The notes under the pieces: generated by a model | Databases searched by the model: none | Told to the model about the DNA's origin: nothing | What the model saw: the letters and a program-made list of their open reading frames with translations, nothing else | Shown: in pieces, positions 8,277 to 17,349 of the stretch | Layout: every line of letters starts with the position of its first letter | How positions within the stretch are numbered: position 1 is the stretch's first letter | NCBI RefSeq assembly: GCF_012911605.1 | Contig: NZ_JAAMPT010000197.1 | Span: forward strand, 1-52,910 | Length of the DNA: 52,910 bases | Direction of reading: 5' to 3' | DNA from: Flavobacterium solisilvae | GTDB taxonomy: Bacteria; Bacteroidota; Bacteroidia; Flavobacteriales; Flavobacteriaceae | Position numbers and translations under genes: made by a program

Positions 8277-11200
8277 TTATAAAGTCAGTTTTACACCAGC
8301 CGAATACACTTTCAACGGTGGCAAATAATTACTAAACTTAAATTCGGGATCGCCGTTAGAATAATTGGTAAAAGTCAACAAGTTCTGACCTTGTAAATAC
8401 AATTGACATCGAACACCTTTGCTCTTTTTTAAAGGCAAATCATACGTCAACGATATGTTTTTCAAGCGAACATACGAAGCATCTTCTATGTTACCTGTAC
8501 TCAATGCATAACGATAATACGCATTGATAATATCGCCATTAACACCACTAGTAAGCGGCTGTTGTCCATCCGAATTGCTAACACTTGCCAACTGATTAAC
8601 CGCCGTTCCGGGAACACCGGGTGTCACTCCAAACGTTTCTTGCTTCACAAACTGAAACAGAAAATCCAATTGCAGGTTTTTATATTTAAAATTGTTTTGC
8701 AAACCACCAAAGAAATCGGGACTTAAATCAACAATTTCTGCTCTGTCGCCAAGCGAAGTAATCACACCATCTCCATTCACATCTTCAAACTCATAAACAC
8801 CAGTAGTTGGGTTTATGCCTGTGTAATTATAAACTTTGATGATATTTATCGGTTGACCAACTATATAGCGGTTAGCATTCGTAGAGCTTTCCAAACCGGG
8901 ATAAGAAACCAATTTGTTTCTACTAACCGAAATATTAAAATTAGTTGTCCATTCAAAATCCTTGCGCTGAAAGTTGACAGTTCGCAGTGTAAACTCCAAA
9001 CCGCTATTTTCAACCGTAGCATCAAGATTGGCATTCAGCGAACCAAATCCGGTAGTTCCGGGTAACGGAATACCAACCAGCTGATTAGACGAACGATTAA
9101 AATAATACGCAGTTGTCAAAAACAATCGGTCTTTCAAAAAACCAGTTTCCAAAGCCACTTCAAATTTCCTGTTCGTTTCCCATCCAAACTCGGGGTTAAA
9201 CAAACGTATCGGTTGCAATCCAATCAATCCTTGATACGTATTACCCGACGATGCGTAAGTATCAAGAAACTGATAATCGCCAATCTGATCATTACCAGTA
9301 GTTCCATAACTCGTGCGCAATTTCCCAAAACTCAACACCGAATTATCTTTCAAGAAATTCTCATTCGAGAAAATCCAAGCCGCACCAACAGCGCCAAAAG
9401 TAGCAAACTGCTTACCGGGTCCAAAGCGGCTCGAACCATCACGGCGACCAGTAACATTTAGTATATAACGCTCATTCCAATTATAGTTGATTCGGGCAAA
9501 AAAGGCTTGATACTTATAAATCGTTTCATCACTCAAATCAATAGTTTTAATCGATGCCGAAGCCAAATCATATATCAAACTATTACTCGAAAATCCAAAT
9601 CCATTCATAAACAATCGATTGGTTTTCTGTTGCTGAAAAGTACTTCCAACCAAAGCTTCTACTTTTCCTTTTCCAAGAGTGGTATTCCAATTCAATTGAG
9701 GTTCAACAATCCAAGTACTTCTATCAGTCTGACTAACACTCAATCCCGAAAACTCACTTCCTAATCCATAAGCCGGATTATACATCGTATGCGGCTGGGT
9801 TCTGCTTTCCGTATTCTTCAAATCCGAATAACAAAAACTCGATTTCGCTTGTAAATTCTTTAAAATTTGATAAGACAAAACTGTATTCGCAGTCAAGTCT
9901 TTTATATTCGAATCAAATTCCGACAACATGGTTGCCAACGGATTATCCCAAGTGCTATTCTCCCAATTCAAGTTCCCATCAGCATCATAAAGCGCAGGTG
10001 CATTGGGTGCCAATGTTCTCGAAACAGCAGTCAAATCAGTAGCAGGTTGATTATTCTTTTGCGCAGTATAATTTGCCGAAAACACCAACTTAAATTTGTC
10101 ATCGTCCGAAGTATGATTCATGTTAAAATGCGCAGCACCTTTATTATACTTAAAATCGCCAGGAAAAACAGTCGTTTCCGTTCTATAATTCCCACTCAAT
10201 AAATACTGTGTTTTAGCACTTCCGCCAGAAACCGAAGCTTGCAAATTGTTTACCTCAGCAGTACCTCCAATAAACTCCTTTTGCCAATCCGTATAGCGGT
10301 TAGCATCCCAAGTGCCATTCACATCATAAGCAAAATCGGGATAAACACTAATGCCATCATTCGCAAATGCCTGTTGACGCATTGCTAAATACTGTTGCGA
10401 GTTCATCAATTTCGGAGTTCGCGTAACACTTCCAACACTCGTAGAACCATTTACGGTAAAAGTGGTTTTACCTGCTTTTCCTTTTTTTGTAGTGATCAGC
10501 ACCACACCATTAGCACCACGACTACCATAAATCGCCGTAGCATCAGCATCTTTAAGCACTTCAATACTCTCAATATCCGATGGATTAATAGAATTCAATG
10601 GACTGGTCAAACTCGGTGCCGTTCCACTAGTAGCAATAGAACCTATCGTTTCCGACGAATACGGCACACCATCAATAATATAAAGCGGTTGATTACCATC
10701 TGCACGCAAACTATTCGTGCCTCTAATCTTAATACTAAAAGCACCACCCGGACTTCCACTATCCTGCACAATATCCACACCAGCCATTCGTCCTTGCATT
10801 GCCGCAAGCACATTAGTTACAGGCTGTTTTTCTATGTCTTTACTGGATATTTTAGAAATACTTCCAGTACGTTCTTTATCCTTTACAGTATAATACCCAG
10901 CGTTGATAGTGACTTCTTGAAGTGTAGCTGTATCTTCTTTCATTTGTAAGTTTATTGTTGATTGTGAACCAACTGTGATTTCTTCAGTTTTAAACCCTAT
11001 AAATGAGAATATAAGTATGTCAGCAGGAGATGCATTAATTGTATATTGTCCGTTTACATCTGTTATTACTCCTATTCCAGTTACTTTATCTGTTACTGTG
11101 GCACCAATTAATGGATTCCCATTTGTATCAGTTACTCTGCCAGTAATATTAATTAATCTGTTTTCTTGAAGAGGGATGTCTTGAGTGGACGCTTGCTCAC

Positions 11201-11561
11201 TTTTAGCTTTTAAAATAATATGCGTGCCTGTTATTTTATAACTAGTATTTGTATTTTTAAAAATAGCTTTTAACACCGAATCGATTTTCTCATTTTTTAC
11301 TTTAATACTAATGATACGGTTTAAATCCACAGATTTAACGTTGTAAACAAATCTAAAATCAGTTGCGGTTTCAATTTTCTCAATAACTTCCGATATCTCC
11401 ATGTCATTCACGTTCAAAGAAAGTTTTGTTTTCTGTGAATAAGCATCGTTGGCATGCATTACGAATAAAGAGGTTAGTAAAAATAATAATGTTAGTTTCA
11501 TTTTTAAATCGAATTTAAAAAAAGGTTTATCAAACCTGGTTGGGTTCAAGAGTTTTTTCAT
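8277..11561 (-). CDS. SusC/RagA-family TonB-dependent outer-membrane transporter with STN domain
   Basis: This 1094-residue protein has a signal segment around residues 21-42 (a start at Met21 is possible), an STN domain (about 50-118), a carboxypeptidase-like barrel extension (about 138-215), a plug with SIEVLKDADATAIYGSRGANG (split here only as a recognisable TonB-plug signature) and a 22-strand barrel. The STN domain normally contacts an anti-sigma factor, and a FecR gene lies directly upstream with an ECF sigma gene beyond it. The transporter therefore probably both imports a ligand with SusD and signals its presence. Substrate is not predictable from the sequence. Confidence 0.95.
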   Translation of the reverse strand: MKKLLNPTRFDKPFFKFDLKMKLTLLFLLTSLFVMHANDAYSQKTKLSLNVNDMEISEVIEKIETATDFRFVYNVKSVDLNRIISIKVKNEKIDSVLKAIFKNTNTSYKITGTHIILKAKSEQASTQDIPLQENRLINITGRVTDTNGNPLIGATVTDKVTGIGVITDVNGQYTINASPADILIFSFIGFKTEEITVGSQSTINLQMKEDTATLQEVTINAGYYTVKDKERTGSISKISSKDIEKQPVTNVLAAMQGRMAGVDIVQDSGSPGGAFSIKIRGTNSLRADGNQPLYIIDGVPYSSETIGSIATSGTAPSLTSPLNSINPSDIESIEVLKDADATAIYGSRGANGVVLITTKKGKAGKTTFTVNGSTSVGSVTRTPKLMNSQQYLAMRQQAFANDGISVYPDFAYDVNGTWDANRYTDWQKEFIGGTAEVNNLQASVSGGSAKTQYLLSGNYRTETTVFPGDFKYNKGAAHFNMNHTSDDDKFKLVFSANYTAQKNNQPATDLTAVSRTLAPNAPALYDADGNLNWENSTWDNPLATMLSEFDSNIKDLTANTVLSYQILKNLQAKSSFCYSDLKNTESRTQPHTMYNPAYGLGSEFSGLSVSQTDRSTWIVEPQLNWNTTLGKGKVEALVGSTFQQQKTNRLFMNGFGFSSNSLIYDLASASIKTIDLSDETIYKYQAFFARINYNWNERYILNVTGRRDGSSRFGPGKQFATFGAVGAAWIFSNENFLKDNSVLSFGKLRTSYGTTGNDQIGDYQFLDTYASSGNTYQGLIGLQPIRLFNPEFGWETNRKFEVALETGFLKDRLFLTTAYYFNRSSNQLVGIPLPGTTGFGSLNANLDATVENSGLEFTLRTVNFQRKDFEWTTNFNISVSRNKLVSYPGLESSTNANRYIVGQPINIIKVYNYTGINPTTGVYEFEDVNGDGVITSLGDRAEIVDLSPDFFGGLQNNFKYKNLQLDFLFQFVKQETFGVTPGVPGTAVNQLASVSNSDGQQPLTSGVNGDIINAYYRYALSTGNIEDASYVRLKNISLTYDLPLKKSKGVRCQLYLQGQNLLTFTNYSNGDPEFKFSNYLPPLKVYSAGVKLTL

Positions 11562-11719
11562 ACTTTTAAATGTTTTTAAATGTGGTTAGTTTAATACACT
11601 TATCACTTTTATGTGCCGGGAAATGTTGACGCATTTTCCGGTTTTTTTATAAAGGATAAATTGCTTTTTTGATGATGGTTTTCTTTTGTTATTACATAGG
11701 CGGTGTTTTTTTATAGTTT

Positions 11720-12871
11720 TTATTGAATTATAATTTTATTATCTTTTATTTTATAGTCAATCGCATAACTATCACTGAAATATTTAAGCACAACATCAAT
11801 AGGTTCATCTCTAAAACTTGCGTTGAAAACTTCTTTTCCAAGTGTTTTATTTTTATTTATAAATGTTACATTATAATGTCGTTCTAGTTTTTTTACTATA
11901 GCGTCAAACCGTGTATTTTTGAATACTAAGTTGCCTTGCACCCATGCTGTATAACTGCTTGTATTTACTTTTTCGGTAGTGATGTTTTGTTGTTTCTCAA
12001 CATTTGACCCTTTAATTCCGGGTGTTAATTGGACTATATTATTTGCTGTTTTTTTATCTTTATAAAGCTGTACTTTACCTTCAACAAGAACTACGTCTGT
12101 TACACTATCATCGGAGTATGAACTTACATTAAATGTAGTTCCTAAAACTTCAATATTCAATTTTTGAGCATTTACAATAAACGGATGCGCTTTATCTTTT
12201 GCTACTTCAAAAAAGGCTTCACCAATTAAAAAAACTTGACGATTATGATTTTTTGAAAATTGTATGGGATACTTTAATGAAGTTCCAGAGTTAAGATGTA
12301 TGATTGTTCCGTCTGACAATTCAATTTCAAAACGTTTTCCAAAGGGAATTTTTAAAATGTTATAAACTAAATTATCAGAACCTACTTTATCAGAGTAACT
12401 AATTTTATTTCGGTCTTGTTTTCCTATTACTTTCCCAAATTTATCAGTAATGTTTTTAGACTTTGAGGTATTAATTATTTGAACACTTCCGTCAGCCAAT
12501 TGCAACGTAATTAATTCTTCTTTGGGGATTAATACATTGTCTTTTTGATTGAATAAATTTTCTTTTTGGAAAAAATATGATACTCCAATTAACATAATTA
12601 GTATGGCTGCATATTTAAAGTAAGATTGCACTTTTCGTATAGAAAAAATCCTTTTTTCATGTTTGATTTTTTGCAATAATTCTTTTTTAGCAATATCAGT
12701 ATCAAAAGCATTGTTGATACAATCAACTGCATAATTGATTTTTACAAAATCCTTAAAGACTTTTTGATTATTGGTGTCTTCAAGCCATTGAGTAAGAAGT
12801 TCAATTTCTTCCTGACTTGCTTGGTTTGTTATAAATTTTACTATTAACTTTTCTGATTTTCCCTGTGTCAT
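11720..12871 (-). CDS. FecR-family anti-sigma factor
   Basis: This 383-residue protein has a short cytoplasmic N-terminal domain, one membrane helix (about 87-106), a periplasmic FecR domain (about 165-270, including IHLNSGTSLKYP and GEAFFEVAKD) and a C-terminal DUF4974-type domain (about 310-380). It would hold the ECF sigma factor inactive until the STN domain of the SusC protein signals substrate. It is 158 bases upstream of susC on the same strand. The sigma gene is transcribed in the opposite direction, whereas it normally precedes fecR on the same strand. Confidence 0.93.
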   Translation of the reverse strand: MTQGKSEKLIVKFITNQASQEEIELLTQWLEDTNNQKVFKDFVKINYAVDCINNAFDTDIAKKELLQKIKHEKRIFSIRKVQSYFKYAAILIMLIGVSYFFQKENLFNQKDNVLIPKEELITLQLADGSVQIINTSKSKNITDKFGKVIGKQDRNKISYSDKVGSDNLVYNILKIPFGKRFEIELSDGTIIHLNSGTSLKYPIQFSKNHNRQVFLIGEAFFEVAKDKAHPFIVNAQKLNIEVLGTTFNVSSYSDDSVTDVVLVEGKVQLYKDKKTANNIVQLTPGIKGSNVEKQQNITTEKVNTSSYTAWVQGNLVFKNTRFDAIVKKLERHYNVTFINKNKTLGKEVFNASFRDEPIDVVLKYFSDSYAIDYKIKDNKIIIQ

Positions 12872-13112
12872 TTTTCATTCTTTATGTTATTACGAAGCTG
12901 AAAAGCAAAACCCTAACAATTTCTTAAACTTTTTTTAATTTTGATGAATATTAAGTCTAATTATAACAATTCAGAAGTGATTTTTAATGTGTTAATCAGT
13001 TTAATAGCGATTTATCCTCAAATTATTAATCAGGATAAATGCAAGTGTCATAGGATTTAATGTTTTTTTAATATTTGGTCAATTTTAATTAAAAATTTAT
13101 TTAATTTGTTAT

Positions 13113-13715
13113 ATGAAACGTGGCGATTATAATGATAACGAAATCTTAATTGAATGTCTTAAGGGTGATGATAAAAATGCATTTACCTACTTAATTGACA
13201 GTTATCATAATAGGTTGTGTGTTTATGCAAATAGTCTCGTAAAAAACATTTATAATGCTGAAGATATTGTTCAAAATGTTTTTTTGAGAACATGGGAGCA
13301 AAGAAGTCAATTAAAATCAAATCATTCTATCAAAAGTTTTTTATACAAGTCCGTTTACAATGAATTCATTGATCAATATCGTAAAAATCAATATCTTATT
13401 TCCCTTGAAAAATCATATTTTGATGCTTTAAATGAAGTTGTTTCTGAAGATAATTCAGAAACTATAAATGAAGTAATTACGGTTGTAAAAAAAGAAATTC
13501 AAAATCTTCCTCCAAGATGTAAAGAAGTTTTCATTCTAAGTAAACAAGAAGGCTTGACTAATATTGAAATAGCAGAATATCTTAACGTGTCTATTAAAAC
13601 TGTCGAAGCCCAAATAACAAAAGCTTTCTCAATTCTAAGGCTTACAATGGCAGAGAAGGTAAAAGGATTTCTGTTTTTGTTGTTTGGCTATAAAAAATCG
13701 ATTTTCAGAAACTAA
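13113..13715 (+). CDS. ECF RNA polymerase sigma-70 factor (FecI-like)
   Basis: This 200-residue protein has region 2 (YHNRLCVYANSLVKNIYNAEDIVQNVF, shown in part as NAEDIVQNVFLRTWE) and region 4 with the HTH NIEIAEYLNVSIKTVEAQI. It is a Bacteroidetes FecI-like sigma factor expected to drive the SusC/SusD operon when released by the divergent FecR (12871). The 241-base gap between them is AT-rich and must contain both promoters. It is followed closely by a broken integrase gene on the other strand. Confidence 0.92.
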   Translation: MKRGDYNDNEILIECLKGDDKNAFTYLIDSYHNRLCVYANSLVKNIYNAEDIVQNVFLRTWEQRSQLKSNHSIKSFLYKSVYNEFIDQYRKNQYLISLEKSYFDALNEVVSEDNSETINEVITVVKKEIQNLPPRCKEVFILSKQEGLTNIEIAEYLNVSIKTVEAQITKAFSILRLTMAEKVKGFLFLLFGYKKSIFRN

Positions 13716-13739
13716 AACAATCACTATCTACTTATTTGA

Positions 13740-14186
13740 TTATTTAGCTTGATATATTGGTAAATCAAGCTTAAACTTATCTCTTAAAATCTGCATATCA
13801 TCACTTACTTTTTTATCCAATATTTTAGCATAATGTTGAGTTGTTTTGATATTGGTGTGTCCTAGCATTTTACTTACGCTCTCAATAGAAACGCCATTTG
13901 TAAGTGTTACTGTCGTTGCAAAAGTGTGTCGAGCAATGTGAAAGGTTAAATCTTTTTGAATACCACAAACATCAGCTATTTCCTTTAAATAACTATTCAT
14001 TTTTTGATTGCTCAAAACTGGAAGTAATTTGTTTTCATTTATACATTGTGGATGTGCTGCATATTTTTGGATTAGCTCTTCAGGAATAGGAAGTAATGGA
14101 ATTCGCGAAGCGGTTTCCACCTTCATTTTTCCTGTACTTCTAACCTCGCTTAGGTTAATCGATTTTTGTACAAATTTCTCTTCCAT
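13740..14186 (-). pseudogene. Truncated tyrosine recombinase (second integrase remnant)
   Basis: Only the last ~115 residues of a catalytic domain remain: from RIPLLPIPEE through HIARHTFAT (HxxR), LGHTNIKTT and the nucleophile in QHYAKILD. It is clearly a close paralogue of the island integrase (same order SNQKMNSYLKEI, HxARH, LGHTN, QHYAK). The first ~25 residues (MEEKFVQKSINLSEV) do not match that integrase and are probably a fusion from the truncation. It lacks the core-binding domain and should not be active. It marks the end of an older element containing the SusC/SusD locus, or a deletion junction. Confidence 0.85.
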
Positions 14187-14301
14187 GTTCTATTTTTTTA
14201 AATTAATTCTTATTTTTTTATGCTTTCTACTTCTATATGCTGAATAAAAATCATAAATTTCCACTCGATGGAATTTTTTTTTAAAATAACAGCATTATAT
14301 A

Positions 14302-14901
14302 ATGTACATGGAAGACGATGGAATAAATAGTAAAGCATCAGCTGAAGAAATTAGTGCAGCTATAACCTCTTTGATTACGGATGAGTTCTTTAAGAAACTT
14401 GTTGCGTATACAATTAAACGTTTATTATTTCAATTTCAGATTGTTTACGATCCAGATAAAGGATTCAAAGGAAATATGGCGGAAGATATTGTTTCAAATT
14501 TATTCAGTTCCTTTCTTAATGATGGCGGAAGGAACTGGTATAAAAATAAATTTCCTGATTTCAAGAAACAATTTTATAGTGCACTTGACAGTGAAATCTC
14601 CAATATTGTTTATGGAAACTTTGTCAAGACTGAGAATATTGAAATTGATGATACAAGTTCAGTTATAGATTTTGCAAGTATGGAATCTATAGAATTATAT
14701 AACCACTGTATTTCACATTTAGAAAAATCGGGGGCTGATATTGATGAATTACTTGTATTTGAATGTATTGCAAAAGGGATGGCTCGACGTGAAATAGCGG
14801 AAGAATTAAAAATTCCGCCTGAAAATGTGACTATTATCAGGAAGAGGCTCGACAGGAAAATAAATCCTTTAAGAAAACAATTAGAAAGTAGTTGGACATG
14901 A
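14302..14901 (+). CDS. Sigma-factor-like protein with C-terminal HTH
   Basis: This 199-residue protein resembles a divergent sigma-70-type factor. A middle part (AEDIVSNLFSSFLNDGG, then FPDFKKQFYSALDSEI) looks like region 2, and a C-terminal part (GMARREIAEELKIPPENVTII) looks like a region-4 HTH. It overlaps the next gene by ATGA, so the two are translationally coupled, and that gene in turn overlaps an ImmA/IrrE protease gene. I infer a regulator whose activity is controlled by the other two. It may instead be a simple DNA-binding protein. Confidence 0.6.
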   Translation: MYMEDDGINSKASAEEISAAITSLITDEFFKKLVAYTIKRLLFQFQIVYDPDKGFKGNMAEDIVSNLFSSFLNDGGRNWYKNKFPDFKKQFYSALDSEISNIVYGNFVKTENIEIDDTSSVIDFASMESIELYNHCISHLEKSGADIDELLVFECIAKGMARREIAEELKIPPENVTIIRKRLDRKINPLRKQLESSWT

Positions 14902-15314
14902 AAAAATTATATATAAAAAATATCGATGAAGCATTATTAAATTCCATTAAGGAAAGTGATAGTGCATATATAAACGATGTCCTTACTGATGAAGGAATCG
15001 ATTTAGAGAAGATGAACAGTATTGCTTCAAAGCATGTCAAAAAGATATTATTTCTTGCTAAAGCAAAATCTAATAAAGTTCATGATGATAAACTTCTTCA
15101 AGTTGCAATGACACTAAAAGATGGAATTGAAAAAGGACTAGAAAGACCAATTGCTGTGATTAAAAATTTAATTGCAAGTAATGAATTGTCTTTTCAATTC
15201 CGAAACTTAGACCGTCTTGGAGAAACAGAAATTAAAGAAATTATTAAAGGGCATAATCTGCTAAGTATTTTAGAAGAGCTTGAAAAGAGTGATGAAGATG
15301 ATAAGATTAAGTAA
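14898..15314 (+). CDS. Unknown protein, possible partner or inhibitor of the sigma-like factor
   Basis: This 138-residue, mostly helical protein has no membrane segment and no family that I recognise. I chose ATG 14898 over a TTG six bases earlier because it forms the ATGA overlap with the preceding stop. Its 3' end overlaps the ImmA/IrrE gene. In other systems ImmA/IrrE peptidases cleave a regulator encoded beside them, so this protein could be the cleaved inhibitor or a substrate. That is inference from position only. Confidence 0.6.
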   Translation: MKKLYIKNIDEALLNSIKESDSAYINDVLTDEGIDLEKMNSIASKHVKKILFLAKAKSNKVHDDKLLQVAMTLKDGIEKGLERPIAVIKNLIASNELSFQFRNLDRLGETEIKEIIKGHNLLSILEELEKSDEDDKIK

Positions 15315-16101
15315 AAGTGCAAATGCTGCCCAAGAACTTTTAGAATCCTGTGGTCTTGACAGTTTGATTGATTTTCAGCTCGATTTGTTTGCAAATGGAC
15401 TTGGAATTACTTTAATAGAAAAGCCTTTAGAGAATTGTGATGGTAGAATTATTTTTGGAAAAACAAAAACACTAATTGAACTCAATAGTGAAATTGAATT
15501 TGAAGAGAAAAAGCGATTTACACTTGCGCACGAAATAGGTCATTTTATACTTCATAAAAACATAGAACTTCATAATGATAATGAAAGTACAACAAGCTGG
15601 TTTAGTAATAAAGAATCACAAGCAAAGGCAGGAAAACAAGAAAGTGAAGCCAATGAATTTGCATCGGAATTATTAATGCCTTCAATTCTTTTTGTTGAAA
15701 AAATTAAAGGCAAACCCTTTTCACCCGATCTTATGAGAAGTCTGTCACAATATTTTAAAACTAGTGTCACTTCAGTAATATTTAGATACTTTGAACTGGG
15801 TAATCATCCCATTTGTATATTTTATATGCACAATAATATTGTAAAATATTGGAAAAGACCCGAAGATTATCCTTATTTCATAATTGATAGGACAAAGTTA
15901 GCACCACCAGAAGATTCTATTGCTGCTGAATTCTTTGATAAAGGGAAGATATATTCTAGCGTTCAATCTAAACGTCCAATTTGGAAGTCAACTTGGTTTG
16001 ATATAAAGGACTGGGAAAATGAAAATAAATATAAATTTTTCGAATATTGTGTTGTCACAAAAAAATATAACACTGTACTAAGTGTAGTATGGGAAGAATA
16101 A
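15298..16101 (+). CDS. ImmA/IrrE-family metallopeptidase
   Basis: This ~267-residue protein carries the zinc motif in LAHEIGHFILHK and the downstream ExxxANEFASELLMP helix that supplies the third ligand, both typical of ImmA/IrrE. Known members cleave repressors of mobile elements (ImmA of ICEBs1) or stress regulators (IrrE). The start is uncertain: ATG 15298 gives MIRLSKSAN, and ATG 15292 is also possible. Either overlaps the preceding gene by ~17-23 bases. The C-terminal ~90 residues, including YWKRPEDYP, may be a sensor domain. It likely controls the two upstream products. Confidence 0.88.
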   Translation: MIRLSKSANAAQELLESCGLDSLIDFQLDLFANGLGITLIEKPLENCDGRIIFGKTKTLIELNSEIEFEEKKRFTLAHEIGHFILHKNIELHNDNESTTSWFSNKESQAKAGKQESEANEFASELLMPSILFVEKIKGKPFSPDLMRSLSQYFKTSVTSVIFRYFELGNHPICIFYMHNNIVKYWKRPEDYPYFIIDRTKLAPPEDSIAAEFFDKGKIYSSVQSKRPIWKSTWFDIKDWENENKYKFFEYCVVTKKYNTVLSVVWEE

Positions 16102-16154
16102 ATTAAGTAACATTTTCAATAGATATAAAAACTAAAATTCATTTTTAAAACGCC

Positions 16155-16511
16155 ATGAAACAAAAATTATTCTTCACAATTTTTATCTTTTTTCTACCAA
16201 TTGTTCAAAAATTAATGACCATCAATCCACTAGCTGCGATTAAATTTGATTTTAAATTCTTCATAGCCACTGTAGTATTTCTATCAGCTTTACTAATAAC
16301 AGCAATAGTATCTTTTTGCTTTGCTGTTATCAATTGGATAAATTCTGGCTTCGAATGGAAAAAGCTTCTACCGTGTTTAATTAGCTTAATGGCTGTTGTT
16401 TTTATTTACTATTCTATAAAATCAGTTATCAATAGTAAAACAAGGAGAATTAAAAACACAATCCAAAATATTCCTAATATACTTATAACACGGAATACTG
16501 AATTAATTTAA
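16155..16511 (+). CDS. Small hypothetical membrane protein
   Basis: This 118-residue protein has three likely membrane helices (about 5-20, 33-58 and 72-90) and a basic tail (KTRRIKNTIQNI). I do not recognise the family. It follows the ImmA/IrrE gene by 53 bases on the same strand and might belong to the same unit. Confidence 0.6.
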   Translation: MKQKLFFTIFIFFLPIVQKLMTINPLAAIKFDFKFFIATVVFLSALLITAIVSFCFAVINWINSGFEWKKLLPCLISLMAVVFIYYSIKSVINSKTRRIKNTIQNIPNILITRNTELI

Positions 16512-16931
16512 TCATTTTAATTTACCTATCAGCGCTGCACCACAGATAAAATTGATACTTTTTGTCAAGTATTTTGCTCCGTTTACTTGACAAAAATAGA
16601 CATCTTTAAAAATTAAAATGTTATTTACTAGGTGCATTAATTTAATAAACTATTCGCACAACACTACGCAATGTGTAGTAAATCGCAAATGAAATACACT
16701 TCTTATTTTATCTATTTAAATACAAATATTGACATAGTGATAGCAATATAAGGTCATATCGCAATATGAAATAGAGGCGCCAAATTTTCTAGAAATAAAA
16801 AACTAAAAAAGTCACTGCAAGAATACGGAACTATAAAAGCAAAAAAGCTTTTAGAACCTATTTTTACAAGCTAATTGCCTCAATTTTCTTTACAAAGCAT
16901 ACTATCCAAATTCAAAAAAATAAAACAAAAT
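16512..16931. other. Gene-free gap with one strong hairpin
   Basis: No convincing gene is seen in this stretch. It contains a perfect 13-bp inverted repeat, TTTTTGTCAAGTA (16559-16571) with TACTTGACAAAAA (16584-16596), over a 12-base loop. The hairpin could terminate the upstream unit or act as a regulator site. The rest is AT-rich and featureless to me. Confidence 0.5.
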
Positions 16932-16978
16932 GTTTGTTATTATGAACATAAATACTACTTTTGTTCATAATAATGAAC
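16932..16978 (+). promoter_or_regulatory. hipBA promoter with two overlapping operators
   Basis: A promoter TTTG (16933-16936), 19-bp spacer, TACTTTTG (16956-16963) fits the Bacteroidota consensus. Two related 16-bp palindromes overlap it: GTTTGTTATTATGAAC (16932-16947, over -33) and GTTCATAATAATGAAC (16963-16978, just after -7). Their centres are 31 bp apart, about three helical turns, on one face of the DNA. They are likely HipB binding sites for autoregulation. Confidence 0.75.
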
Positions 16979-16988
16979 ATTTAGTAAA

Positions 16989-17279
16989 ATGAGCACAAAG
17001 AAACAAACCGTTTTTCCAAAGCACCAAATAACACTCGAACAGATGGGAGAGAATATAAAACTGGCTAGGAAAAGAAGAAAGCTTACCGCTGTTCAAGTAG
17101 CGGAAAGAGCCGATATTGTTAGGACTACACTCTATCAAATAGAAAAAGGTAATCCAAGCGTTGCTATTGGTGCTTATTTCAATGTACTTAGAGTATTAGG
17201 GTTACAAGAGGACTTCCTAAAACTCGCCTCAGACGACGAACTAGGAAGAAAACTTCAAGACCTAGAATTACTAAAATAA
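16989..17279 (+). CDS. hipB: HipB-like antitoxin, XRE-type HTH
   Basis: This 96-residue protein has a central XRE helix-turn-helix (about 15-72), with LARKRRKLTAVQVAERA and the recognition region VRTTLYQIEKGNPSVAIG. It is the size of HipB-type antitoxins and precedes a HipA-like kinase by 70 bases. HipB proteins bind operators upstream of their own gene and neutralise HipA. Two matching palindromes lie over the promoter immediately upstream, and the start codon follows the second palindrome by 10 bases. Confidence 0.88.
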   Translation: MSTKKQTVFPKHQITLEQMGENIKLARKRRKLTAVQVAERADIVRTTLYQIEKGNPSVAIGAYFNVLRVLGLQEDFLKLASDDELGRKLQDLELLK

Positions 17280-17284
17280 CATTT

Positions 17285-17309
17285 TCATTACGAGGAATCG
17301 AAGCAATCC
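17285..17309 (+). repeat. Dispersed small repeat, GCGAGGAACGAAGCAATC type (variant)
   Basis: TCATTACGAGGAATCGAAGC followed by AATCC is a variant of the repeat at 24402-24426. It lies in the short gap between hipB and hipA. Confidence 0.55.
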
Positions 17310-17349
17310 AATCCAAAAACCTAACCTTCTAACAATCCAACAATCTAAA

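Noticed and set aside
10395..10949. Plus-strand open frame of 184 codons
   Set aside because: It is antisense to the SusC gene, with a Ser/Thr/Arg-rich composition typical of a shadow frame.
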